Positions 38,391 through 46,988 of a stretch of 64,000 nt of DNA are shown piece by piece. Made by a program: the position numbers and the translations under genes. Each line of letters begins with the position of its first letter. The stretch's first letter is position 1. The stretch is from contig NZ_QWGR01000003.1 in the NCBI RefSeq assembly GCF_003576475.1, forward strand, positions 186,001 through 250,000. The letters are read 5' to 3'. The stretch is from Maribellus luteus. Lineage in GTDB: Bacteria > Bacteroidota > Bacteroidia > Bacteroidales > Prolixibacteraceae. The notes under the pieces are model-generated. The model was not told the origin of the DNA and ran no database searches. It saw nothing but the letters and a program-made list of their open reading frames with translations.

Positions 38391-40799
38391 TTACATCCCA
38401 CTGTTAAGTTCCACCTTGTATTCATTTGTTTCGCCGGGTTCCAGCGACAATTCGGAGTAATCAGAATTGTACAGCAAACGGATCTTGCCTCCTTTTTCCG
38501 AGTAAATTTTTGCACTCACCAGGCGGCTGTTTTTCCAGTTCATGTCTACTACAAAGCCACCGCGGCCCTTTAATCCTTTCACACTTCCTTCAGGCCATTC
38601 AGCCGGGAGAGCAGGCAGCAGGTGCAACACCCCGGCATGACTTTGCAGCAGCATTTCGGCGATTCCGGCCGTGGTTCCAAAATTGGCATCCATCTGAAAC
38701 GGAGGGTGTTGTCCAAACAAGTTGGGCGAGGTGCTTTTGCGCAGTACCGTATTCAGACTATTCTTTGCGTTGTCTCCCTCAAAAACACGCGCATACTGAC
38801 TGATCAACCAGGCAGCGCTCCAGCCGGTGTGTCCGCCACCGTTGGCAATGCGGTAATCCAGCGATTTTTTGGCAGCGTCTACCAACTCAGGCGTATCCCA
38901 GGTGTTGATTTGTTCGCCCGGATGCACTGCAAACAAATGCGAAATATGCCGGTGCCCGGGCTCTACTTCCGGAAATTCGTGGGCCCATTCCATTAAACGG
39001 CCGTCGGAGCCAACTTTAGGCCCTGCTAATTCCTGCCTGACTTCCCTTACTTCGCGTACAAAATCATTTTCCATCCCAAGCTCTTCCGAAGCATAAATAA
39101 AATCGGTAAAAAGTTGCCAAATCACCTGCTGGTCGTGTGCCGGCCCCATGCTTATCTGGCTGCGGCTTCCATCGGGAGCAATAAAAGTATTCTCGGGCGA
39201 AACGGCAGGACCGGAAACCAGTTTCCCGGTTTCGGGATCGCTTACCAGCCAATCGACATAAAACTCGGAAGCACCTTTCAAAACGGGATACATTCGTTTC
39301 AAAAATTCCTTATCGCCCGTAAAACGGTAATGCTCGGCAATGTGCGTGCTAATCCAGGCACTACCGCCGGTGTGCATTCCCCAGCTGGCTGCTTCGCCCG
39401 GAGCCGTGTAGCCCCAAACGTTGGTTATCGGATGAATTACCCAACCCCGGTTTCCATACTGAACATCAGCCGTTTTAGTGCCGGGCTTTACCAACGATTC
39501 CAAAAGATCAAACAAGGGCAAATGCATTTCGGATAAATTGGTTACTTCGGCTGGCCAGTAATTCATCTGCACATTCACATCGGTATGGTAATCACCGTTC
39601 CAGGGCGTTTGGATTTTATTGGCCCACAAGCCCTGCAGGTTGGCCGGCAAACATCCGGGACGGGAAGAGGAAATCAACAAATAGCGCCCGTACTGAAACA
39701 TCAACTCAACCAAATGTGGATCTGAATTGCTTTCGCGGAATAACTCAATCCGCTTGTCGGTAGGAACGGGCTCAATCTCTGCCGGAGTAAGATCAAGATC
39801 TACCCGTGCAAAATAGTTTTGGTATTCTGAAAGATGTGCTTTCAATAATTCCTTGTATGATTTTTTGGATGCGTTTTCAATGCTTTTGGCTGTTACATCA
39901 GCATAATCGCGGCCTTTGTATTCTGGATAGCTCAATACATAATCAGTTGACGCCGCCAACAAAAGAATCACTTCGTCGGCATCTTTTACCACCAGTTGAG
40001 AATCTTTGTAAGCGATCTTGCCATTTTTGGCAATGGCCTTTAAACGAGCCATGTAATGAAGATTCTCGCCTCCTTTTCCGTCGGGCAAAGCACCTGTCAT
40101 AATTAACTGACCACCTTCGGCATAGGTTTTAAAATGCTCGGGACGATCCATCGTGCAGCTAAAAGAAATCTGCCCCGGTTTATCAGCCGTTAAGCGGGCC
40201 ACCATCACCTGATCAGGATAGCTGGTAAAAATCTCGCGCTGAAAATTCACCTCCTCCCTGGTATATTTTACGCGCACCACCGCATCGTTTAAATCGAGCT
40301 CGCGGTAGTAGTTTTCAAAAGCGGCATTTATCCCAAAGTCGAAGCGCAAATCACCCAGCGTTTGAAAACATCCGAACGGTACTTCTGCACCGTTTCCATG
40401 TCCGCTGCCGGCACCTTTGCATATTTGTGTTTTATTGGTTAGCGCGGTTGCTTCCTTGTACTTCCCTTCAAACAACAACCTTCTTATTTCCTGTTGTGCT
40501 TCGCGTGCTTCGGGGTTGTCATTATCGTTCACACTTCCCGACCACATACTTTCTTCGCTCAGCTGGATGCGTTCCTGGTTTACATCGCCAAACACCATCA
40601 CGCCCATTGATCCATTTCCCAGCGGCAGAGCCTTCAGCCACTCGCGATCGTCGCGCCAGCCATTCGGATCATCTTTAACCGTGGCATCGGCGGGCACGTT
40701 GTACCATAACTTAAGATCGGATGCTTTTTCGGGCTGCACACTACAGGCGGCAAATAAGGCTACCGCAAAAAATAAAATCAGGCTGCGAAGTTGTGTCAT
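38391..40799 (-). CDS. GH95 alpha-L-fucosidase (or alpha-L-galactosidase), lipoprotein
   Basis: An 802-residue protein with lipobox Phe-Ala-Ala-Cys at residues 16-19. Leu-Pro-Leu-Gly-Asn-Gly-Ser-Met-Gly-Val-Met opens the N-terminal GH95 domain. Catalytic parts are intact: Val-Asn-Val-Gln-Met-Asn-Tyr-Trp-Pro, Glu536 in Val-Ser-Pro-Glu-Asn and Asp704 in Met-Asp-Ala-Asn-Phe-Gly. GH95 enzymes invert alpha-1,2-linked L-fucose or act on alpha-L-galactose. It is at the far end of the susCD 2 block, between the ECF factor gene and the GH141-like gene. Confidence 0.92.
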   Translation of the reverse strand: MTQLRSLILFFAVALFAACSVQPEKASDLKLWYNVPADATVKDDPNGWRDDREWLKALPLGNGSMGVMVFGDVNQERIQLSEESMWSGSVNDNDNPEAREAQQEIRRLLFEGKYKEATALTNKTQICKGAGSGHGNGAEVPFGCFQTLGDLRFDFGINAAFENYYRELDLNDAVVRVKYTREEVNFQREIFTSYPDQVMVARLTADKPGQISFSCTMDRPEHFKTYAEGGQLIMTGALPDGKGGENLHYMARLKAIAKNGKIAYKDSQLVVKDADEVILLLAASTDYVLSYPEYKGRDYADVTAKSIENASKKSYKELLKAHLSEYQNYFARVDLDLTPAEIEPVPTDKRIELFRESNSDPHLVELMFQYGRYLLISSSRPGCLPANLQGLWANKIQTPWNGDYHTDVNVQMNYWPAEVTNLSEMHLPLFDLLESLVKPGTKTADVQYGNRGWVIHPITNVWGYTAPGEAASWGMHTGGSAWISTHIAEHYRFTGDKEFLKRMYPVLKGASEFYVDWLVSDPETGKLVSGPAVSPENTFIAPDGSRSQISMGPAHDQQVIWQLFTDFIYASEELGMENDFVREVREVRQELAGPKVGSDGRLMEWAHEFPEVEPGHRHISHLFAVHPGEQINTWDTPELVDAAKKSLDYRIANGGGHTGWSAAWLISQYARVFEGDNAKNSLNTVLRKSTSPNLFGQHPPFQMDANFGTTAGIAEMLLQSHAGVLHLLPALPAEWPEGSVKGLKGRGGFVVDMNWKNSRLVSAKIYSEKGGKIRLLYNSDYSELSLEPGETNEYKVELNSGM

Positions 40800-40865
40800 T
40801 TCTATTGTTGTTGTGTTGTTATTGACTTTCGTTCTTTCAAGAAAAACAGGAAAATGAATATCCTT

Positions 40866-40873
40866 CAAATTTA
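40866..40873 (-). promoter_or_regulatory. -7 element for the GH95 gene
   Basis: The minus strand reads TAAATTTG, matching TAnnTTTG, about 67 nt before the start at 40799. No clear -33 is present. Confidence 0.35.
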
Positions 40874-40908
40874 CCATTGCTTACCGAACAATTACCTTAT
40901 TCTTCTTA

Positions 40909-43344
40909 TTACTTTTTTGAAGGGTTGGCCAGAGAAACCCTGATCTCTTCCGCTTTTTGGTTTCGGAATATGGTGATCACCAGCTCTTCCTCCTGGTTTG
41001 CTTTCTCAAAAATCTTTACCAGTTGATCAAAATTCGCCACATCCTGTCCGTTGCATTTCAGGATTACGTCGCCCGTCCTTAAATTCATCGAATGAATTCC
41101 GGTATTTTCAGGAACCTCAAGAACAGCTACTCCGGCCATAGCGGGCAACCCGGCTGCCGACTGTTCGCCCATGGTTTCAATGTTTTTCACCTTCCCTTCC
41201 TTCCAGCTAAATACTTTGCCGCTTTCGTTGGAGCGTTCGGTGATTAGCTGGGGAATATCAGGAGTTTTAGCCAGCTTTTTCAAACGTTCTGATTTCACTC
41301 CAAACTGATCCATTGGAAAATTACGGAAGCCAATTTTCAATGCAGGTGATTGTTCGCTCACCGTATAGTCGCCGTGTGCCGCATCGGCAAAAAGAGGTGC
41401 CTCCGAAACAGAGTGGGCATCGCAATCGTTTTGTGCAAATTTAAGACGATCCGCCTCTCCGGTCGCAAAAAGATTGGAGTCGAGTTCCTGCCCCCACTTG
41501 TCATCCGGGCCCAGCGTATAATTCATCACTGCCGGACGGTAAGCCCCAAACACAATGTTGTGCTTAAACACATCGCCGCTTTCAGGATACCAGACATGCG
41601 GGTGCAGGCTGTTGTTAATGATGATGTTGTTCGTGGCGGTTCGGTAATATCCTTCCCTCATTTTCAAACCTCCGCTTAACAACACGTTGTTGTGGATTTC
41701 ATACCAGGTCGATCCGTCGTCGAGATCAATATCCCAGCCATGGTCGCAGCGCCAGCGCGAATTCCGAATGATGTTTTTATCCAGCATATCGATTTTCGGT
41801 AAGTTGCGGTCCTTTTTTACTTCCACATCGGTCTGACGGGTGTCGGGCGTCCAGAAACGGTCGCGGCCCCACGAGTTGAAACTTCCGTGGTCGCTGGTTT
41901 CGAGTACCGTGTTAAACACATCGCAGTTTTCGATGATGTGCCCGCCAAAAGTACCTTCGCTGATGTTAATTCCGGCACGCGGGACATCGTAAATAGAACA
42001 ATGATTCACCCTGATTTTGTGCGACATGGAAATCTGCACGGGTGCAGTTTGTTTCTCATCGCGCCCGGTCATCGTAATCAGGCAGTCTTCCACCAAACAT
42101 TCCGACGGATAATTATCTGACTTTGGCCCGGGAGTGCGGTCAATGGCTTCGAAATCCTGTTTCCCATAGCGAAACAAGGGACTGCGCACAGCCCCGGGAT
42201 CGCCGACAAAAGCAACCCCATTGGCTCCCGAATGATGTAGGTAACAACTTTTTATGGTAATTCTACGGTTGTAGTTGCTGACAAAAATGCTGTTGCCACC
42301 CACCTGGTCGAACTCGCAGTTCTGAAGCAAACAATCTTCGGCACCGTTTATAAAAACAGCCCCGCCGCGGTAGGTTGTCCAGTCGCTTCTAAGCAGCGGC
42401 TCTCTGTTTTCCATAAAACTGCGGGCGGCATGGCGAAATACAAAGCCATCGAATTGAACATGTTTTACCGGCTCTTCTTTTGTTCCGTTTAATTCAAGCA
42501 AGTGTTTCAGCCGAACAATTTCCACCAAGGCTTTCGAAATGTCTTCGTCGTTCAACGGAAAATAGTACAACATGCTTTCCGTTTCATTGTAGTACCATTC
42601 TCCCGGCGCATCGAGCTCTTCAAACACATTTTCCACCATGCGGTAGCGCGGGTGCATTTGCGAAGGCCGGTTGTTTTGCCAACCACCCTCCATATCAAGC
42701 GTCCCGTCCGCATTTTTTGCTTTCACTACCCAGTGCATATCGCCCCACAAAGCCATGTGCATGGCATGAATAAAAGCTCCCGCCGGATTCTCCCACGAAG
42801 CAATCCGTTCGGGTGTAAGCGGGTCGGTTCCGGGTTCCGGCTCACGCGTATGTTCCAGGTCCCAGGCATCGAACACGTTTTTCCCGGGCACCGCGTTCGG
42901 AAAGCGGGCCATGCGTTGCCGTTGCCCATTGATATAAAGCTGATCGATATCTACATCTTCGGATATTCGCGCACAAAAAATGCTCTCCCGGTAAGGCTTC
43001 CAATCCAGTTCCAGTTTCTGCCCGCCACTAATCACAACTTCTCCCGGCGGATTCAAGGTCCTGAAAACAACGGGTTTTTCAGCGGTTCCTGAAATACCGG
43101 CATCCAGTTTCAGGGTTTGCGGCAAATAGTAAGTTCCATCTTCTACCAATACATGAACCGTCCTTTGTCCGGCAGCGGCCCGTGCCAGCTCAACAGCCTG
43201 GCCAAGCGTTGCTACGGGTGTAGTCTTACTCCCGTTTGCCGAGTCGTCTCCCCCGGGCGAAACATAAATTTCAAAAATGCTTGGTTGACACGCGGCTAAA
43301 AGAAATACCAAAACATTCAGCAATAGTACAGCAACTTTTCTCAT
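40909..43344 (-). CDS. right-handed beta-helix lipoprotein with C-terminal PDZ domain (GH141-like)
   Basis: An 811-residue protein with lipobox Leu-Ala-Ala-Cys (residues 15-18). It opens with Tyr-Val-Ser-Pro-Gly-Gly-Asp-Asp and has beta-helix rungs across about 270-640 (Gly-Gly-Asn-Ser-Ile, Asn-Cys-Asp-Val-Phe, His-Asn-Asn-Val-Leu). The layout recalls GH141 enzymes, which include alpha-L-fucosidase BT1002; this assignment is tentative. Residues about 725-807 form a PDZ domain (Leu-Arg-Thr-Gly-Asp-Val-Ile-Leu-Lys). The ATG at 43344 starts the signal peptide; a longer frame reaches 43467. It is on the same strand as the GH95 gene, 109 nt upstream. Confidence 0.72.
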   Translation of the reverse strand: MRKVAVLLLNVLVFLLAACQPSIFEIYVSPGGDDSANGSKTTPVATLGQAVELARAAAGQRTVHVLVEDGTYYLPQTLKLDAGISGTAEKPVVFRTLNPPGEVVISGGQKLELDWKPYRESIFCARISEDVDIDQLYINGQRQRMARFPNAVPGKNVFDAWDLEHTREPEPGTDPLTPERIASWENPAGAFIHAMHMALWGDMHWVVKAKNADGTLDMEGGWQNNRPSQMHPRYRMVENVFEELDAPGEWYYNETESMLYYFPLNDEDISKALVEIVRLKHLLELNGTKEEPVKHVQFDGFVFRHAARSFMENREPLLRSDWTTYRGGAVFINGAEDCLLQNCEFDQVGGNSIFVSNYNRRITIKSCYLHHSGANGVAFVGDPGAVRSPLFRYGKQDFEAIDRTPGPKSDNYPSECLVEDCLITMTGRDEKQTAPVQISMSHKIRVNHCSIYDVPRAGINISEGTFGGHIIENCDVFNTVLETSDHGSFNSWGRDRFWTPDTRQTDVEVKKDRNLPKIDMLDKNIIRNSRWRCDHGWDIDLDDGSTWYEIHNNVLLSGGLKMREGYYRTATNNIIINNSLHPHVWYPESGDVFKHNIVFGAYRPAVMNYTLGPDDKWGQELDSNLFATGEADRLKFAQNDCDAHSVSEAPLFADAAHGDYTVSEQSPALKIGFRNFPMDQFGVKSERLKKLAKTPDIPQLITERSNESGKVFSWKEGKVKNIETMGEQSAAGLPAMAGVAVLEVPENTGIHSMNLRTGDVILKCNGQDVANFDQLVKIFEKANQEEELVITIFRNQKAEEIRVSLANPSKK

Positions 43345-43665
43345 ACGATTAAAATTATTCTTCAAAGATTCGCAACCAACGGAGGGAACTCGCACATCCA
43401 TCAGCTGACGGACAATCATTCTCTCGGAGGTGAATGATTTATATGCTCGTTTCATAAAAGATGGCAAAAATTAGCTTTCGATTTCAGTCGACAAAATAAT
43501 GATTTTCAAAACAACCGAAAATCTTTTGAAAAATTTTAATTTGTCTGCCCCGGACCTAAATTGAAATTTCTGCTTACAATCTCTATTCCTGAAGGCCTGA
43601 TTACCCGGGCAATCCAAATAAAATTATATTTTTGAGAAACTAAATTCACCATAAAGAAAATCACT
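43345..43665. other. 321-nt divergent intergenic region
   Basis: It lies between the GH141-like gene and the lipoprotein oxidoreductase gene. It contains a small hairpin (43415-43421 with 43432-43438) and a plus-strand -7 element (43627-43634). No gene is apparent. Confidence 0.6.
43627..43634 (+). promoter_or_regulatory. -7 element for the lipoprotein oxidoreductase gene
   Basis: TATTTTTG matches TAnnTTTG, 32 nt before the start codon. The -33 is poor. Confidence 0.45.
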
Positions 43666-45072
43666 ATGAAGCTTCAAGCTATTGGCGTTGCCATAATCAG
43701 CTTTTTTCTTGCGGCCTGTGCCGGAGGGAATCGCGAAAAAACGGATACCCAAAAAGATTCACAACCTATGTTTACAGGAGCCAAAGGAGAGGTCAGAATC
43801 ATGACCCTTGACCCGGGACATTTCCATGCTGCCCTGGTTCAAAAAAATATGTATGAACAGGTAGACCCAACCGTGTATGTTTATGCTCCGGAAGGCCGCG
43901 ATGTACAAGGTCATCTGGCATTGATTGAACGTTACAACACCCGTAGCGAAAACCCGACAACCTGGTTGGAAAAAGTATATACCGGTCCTGATTTCCTGGA
44001 GAAAATGCTAAGCGAAAAACCGGGAAATGTAATGGTTACAGCTGGAAATAATGCCAAGAAAACCGAGTACATCCTCAAATCGATAGAAGCCGGGATTAAT
44101 GTGCTGGCCGACAAACCAATGGTTATCTCGCCCGAAGAATTCCCCCGATTGGAAGAAGCCTTTAAGCTGGCCCAGGAAAAAGGCGTTTTGCTGTATGATA
44201 TTATGACCGAGCGTTACGAAATCACGACCATGTTGCAGCGCGAGTTGTCATTACTTCCCGAAGTTTTTGGCGAACTGCAAGTGGGGACAGAAGAAAATCC
44301 GGCCATTACCAAAGAAAGTGTGCACCACTTCTTTAAATACGTTTCGGGAAATCCGCTTGTTCGTCCGGCCTGGTTTTTCGACACCCAACAGCAGGGCGAA
44401 GGCGTTGTGGATGTTACCACTCACCTTGTTGACATGATCCAGTGGGAAGCTTTCCCCGAAGTAACGCTAAACAAATCGGATGTGCAGGTTTTATCGGCCA
44501 AACGCTGGACAACCGACATGACACCCGAAATGTTTGAGAAAGTTACCGGACTGGCCACTTACCCCGACTACCTGCAAAAAGACCTTGACAACGATGTGCT
44601 GAAAGTTTACAGCAACGGCGAAATCAACTATACATTAAAAGGGATTCATGCAAAAGTTTCGGTTATCTGGAACTTCCAGGCTCCGGAAGGTACAGGCGAC
44701 ACGCATTATTCGATCATGCGCGGAACCAAATGCGACCTCATCATTCAACAAGGAGAAGAGGAAGGTTACAAACCTCAGCTGTACATTGAAACAAGCGAAG
44801 AAGACCTAAAAGCTTTTGCCGGCTTCCTGTACAATGCAGTGGAAGGACTGGCTGAAAAATTCCCCGGTATTACACTCGAAAAAGTAAGCGATTCGAAATG
44901 GAAACTGAATATTCCGGATGAGTACAAAGTTGGACACGAAGCGCATTTCGGACAGGTAACCGAAAAATACCTGCAATACCTGGTGGACGGTAAACTACCG
45001 GAATGGGAAGTTCCGAACATGATTGTAAAATACTACACCACTACCGAAGGCTTGAAAAAAGCAATGGAATAA
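43666..45072 (+). CDS. Gfo/Idh/MocA-like lipoprotein with Oxidoreduct_C-type domain
   Basis: A 468-residue protein. The lipobox Leu-Ala-Ala-Cys gives Cys18. The N-terminal part is a Gfo/Idh/MocA-like Rossmann domain, but the glycine motif is replaced by Met-Thr-Leu-Asp-Pro-Gly-His-Phe-His (residues 46-54), so cofactor binding is doubtful. Asp-Lys-Pro (Leu-Ala-Asp-Lys-Pro-Met) keeps the catalytic Lys. The C-terminal half resembles the putative oxidoreductase C-terminal domain of Bacteroidota. It is a single-gene transcript with a strong terminator. Periplasmic or inner-membrane-anchored; substrate unknown. Confidence 0.8.
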   Translation: MKLQAIGVAIISFFLAACAGGNREKTDTQKDSQPMFTGAKGEVRIMTLDPGHFHAALVQKNMYEQVDPTVYVYAPEGRDVQGHLALIERYNTRSENPTTWLEKVYTGPDFLEKMLSEKPGNVMVTAGNNAKKTEYILKSIEAGINVLADKPMVISPEEFPRLEEAFKLAQEKGVLLYDIMTERYEITTMLQRELSLLPEVFGELQVGTEENPAITKESVHHFFKYVSGNPLVRPAWFFDTQQQGEGVVDVTTHLVDMIQWEAFPEVTLNKSDVQVLSAKRWTTDMTPEMFEKVTGLATYPDYLQKDLDNDVLKVYSNGEINYTLKGIHAKVSVIWNFQAPEGTGDTHYSIMRGTKCDLIIQQGEEEGYKPQLYIETSEEDLKAFAGFLYNAVEGLAEKFPGITLEKVSDSKWKLNIPDEYKVGHEAHFGQVTEKYLQYLVDGKLPEWEVPNMIVKYYTTTEGLKKAME

Positions 45073-45124
45073 AAGTTGACCTGAAACAGAAATCAGCCAT
45101 CGACTTTTGTTAACTGAGTACAAT

Positions 45125-45176
45125 ATTCACCGGGTGACTGTTTGATTTAACTCAAAGTCACCCGGTGAATTTTTTT
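45125..45176 (+). terminator. rho-independent terminator of the lipoprotein oxidoreductase gene
   Basis: A perfect 15-bp inverted repeat (45125-45139 with 45156-45170) followed by seven or more Ts, about 50 nt after the stop codon. Confidence 0.9.
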
Positions 45177-45352
45177 ATAGCAATTTTTCAATTGAACACT
45201 TTGCTTTAATAATAAGCTGTAAGACAAACGAGCCCACAGCTGAAGGCTCTCTCCTGAATGATGATTGATAATTAACGATTGCCAATTTGCGATGGAAACG
45301 AATGTAAAGCAAGTATATCTGCCATCAACCTTCGTTCATCGACGCTCGCAAA

Positions 45353-46942
45353 TCAATTCTTATTCACAGGATTGTCCACCACAATGCGGGTCTTTTGATT
45401 AGCCACCCTGTTGGCAACCAGAAATGCGTATTGAGCAATTCGCCTCATTTTGGTGTAGTCGATTTTGTCAATTTCGTCGCTTACTTTGTGATAATCGTCG
45501 TGCATTCCGGTTGAAAGCCCCAATATCGGGATATTGTTTTTATAGAAATGAAAATAGTCGCTACTGTTCAAAAATGTGTTGGACAGCTTATCGTTCAACA
45601 CCAGGTTTAGCTCCTGGCTAATTTCTTTGCTCAGCTCCCAAAATTCAGAGCTTTGTTTCCCCGTAATTACATACAGGCCATTGGGTCCGGCCAGTTGTTT
45701 TTCGGTAGATGCACCGGGCAGGGGTTCTGCTTCTGCCGAGCGTCCCACCATGTCGAGGTTAATATCAATCAGTGTTTTTTCGAGCGGATACACGGGATAC
45801 TGCGTGTAATAATCTGATCCGAACAATCCTTTTTCTTCGGCGGTTACCCATGCAAAAACTATGCTTCGTTTGGGTTTCTTTTTCATGCTTTGAAAAGCCT
45901 GCGCAATTTCAAGCAAAGCCACAGTACCGGTACCGTTATCATCGGCACCGTTAAACACCTCCCCGTTGGCATCTACTCCAACATGATCGTAATGAGCCGT
46001 AAAAACCACGCACTCGTTTTTCAAAACCGGGTCGCTGCCTTCCACCACTGCAATTACATTTTTTCCCAACATTTCAGACTGGTTCTTCGGAAGCTGGATT
46101 TTTGCCCTGATCCCCTCCAGTTCAAACGACTTTGGCGAACCACTTTCATTGATTTCGCTTTGGAGCTGCGCCAGTGTTTTTCCCGACGATTTTAAAAGTT
46201 GATCGGCGAGTTCCCCGGTTCCAAAAATCAGGTTCAGGGGTAAAGACTGTCTTCTCTTTTTGCTCCCTTTTATCACCATGCTTCCCCCGTTGGCATACTG
46301 CTTAACCTCATCAAATCCTGTTGGGTCAGGATTCAGGGGATCGGGGACCAGAATCAAAGCTTTTGCTCCGCCTAAAAGCATCTTGTTCATTTTGCGCATC
46401 TCGGTACCAAAGTCCATGCTTTTGGTAGCAGAATCCCTACACAGTTCGAGGTTCCGGCTCATGGCCAAAACAATCTTTCCTTTTACATCTATACCTTCGG
46501 TGTCGTTGTATTTCGTTTTGTCGTTGTACCATCCGTACCCTGCAAAAACTACTTCGCTTTCAATCGTATCTCCGTTAAGAGGCCCCAGCAAAGAAAAAAA
46601 GTCGTCGCTGATGGTTTCCAGCACTTCACCCTTGTTGTTTTGAATCTCCAGAAAAGTATTTCCCAAATCGGGCTTGGTCATCTCCAGTTCCACGTATTGG
46701 AAATAATCTTCAACTCCCGGTTTCAGTCCCATCAGCTTACACTGAGCTTTCAAATAATCGGCGGCTAAATCCACCCCCGGAACGGGTGTCGAGAAATCGC
46801 GTCCCTGCATGTAGTCGCTGGCAATAAACTCAAGGTGTGCTTTAAGATCACTTTCGGTGATGGTCTCCATTTCTTTTTTTTGTGCGAAAAGAAGGCTTGC
46901 CACTGAGAGGCAAAGAGAAGTCAGTAATAATTTATTCTTCAT
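45353..46942 (-). CDS. secreted M28-family metallopeptidase 1
   Basis: A 529-residue protein with a Sec signal (cleavage near Leu-Leu-Phe-Ala-Gln). The zinc ligands are in His-Tyr-Asp-His-Val-Gly, Gly-Ala-Asp-Asp-Asn-Gly, Ala-Glu-Glu-Lys-Gly, Asn-Leu-Asp-Met-Val-Gly and a late Ser-Asp-Tyr-Phe-His. A PA-like insert occupies about 150-300. It is an aminopeptidase or carboxypeptidase of the periplasm. It follows a close paralogue on the same strand by 46 nt, so the two are a tandem duplication in one operon. Confidence 0.92.
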   Translation of the reverse strand: MKNKLLLTSLCLSVASLLFAQKKEMETITESDLKAHLEFIASDYMQGRDFSTPVPGVDLAADYLKAQCKLMGLKPGVEDYFQYVELEMTKPDLGNTFLEIQNNKGEVLETISDDFFSLLGPLNGDTIESEVVFAGYGWYNDKTKYNDTEGIDVKGKIVLAMSRNLELCRDSATKSMDFGTEMRKMNKMLLGGAKALILVPDPLNPDPTGFDEVKQYANGGSMVIKGSKKRRQSLPLNLIFGTGELADQLLKSSGKTLAQLQSEINESGSPKSFELEGIRAKIQLPKNQSEMLGKNVIAVVEGSDPVLKNECVVFTAHYDHVGVDANGEVFNGADDNGTGTVALLEIAQAFQSMKKKPKRSIVFAWVTAEEKGLFGSDYYTQYPVYPLEKTLIDINLDMVGRSAEAEPLPGASTEKQLAGPNGLYVITGKQSSEFWELSKEISQELNLVLNDKLSNTFLNSSDYFHFYKNNIPILGLSTGMHDDYHKVSDEIDKIDYTKMRRIAQYAFLVANRVANQKTRIVVDNPVNKN

Positions 46943-46988
46943 TTATAATCGGCTTAATGTTTGATGAGTCAGCATTCACTTCTCAAAA

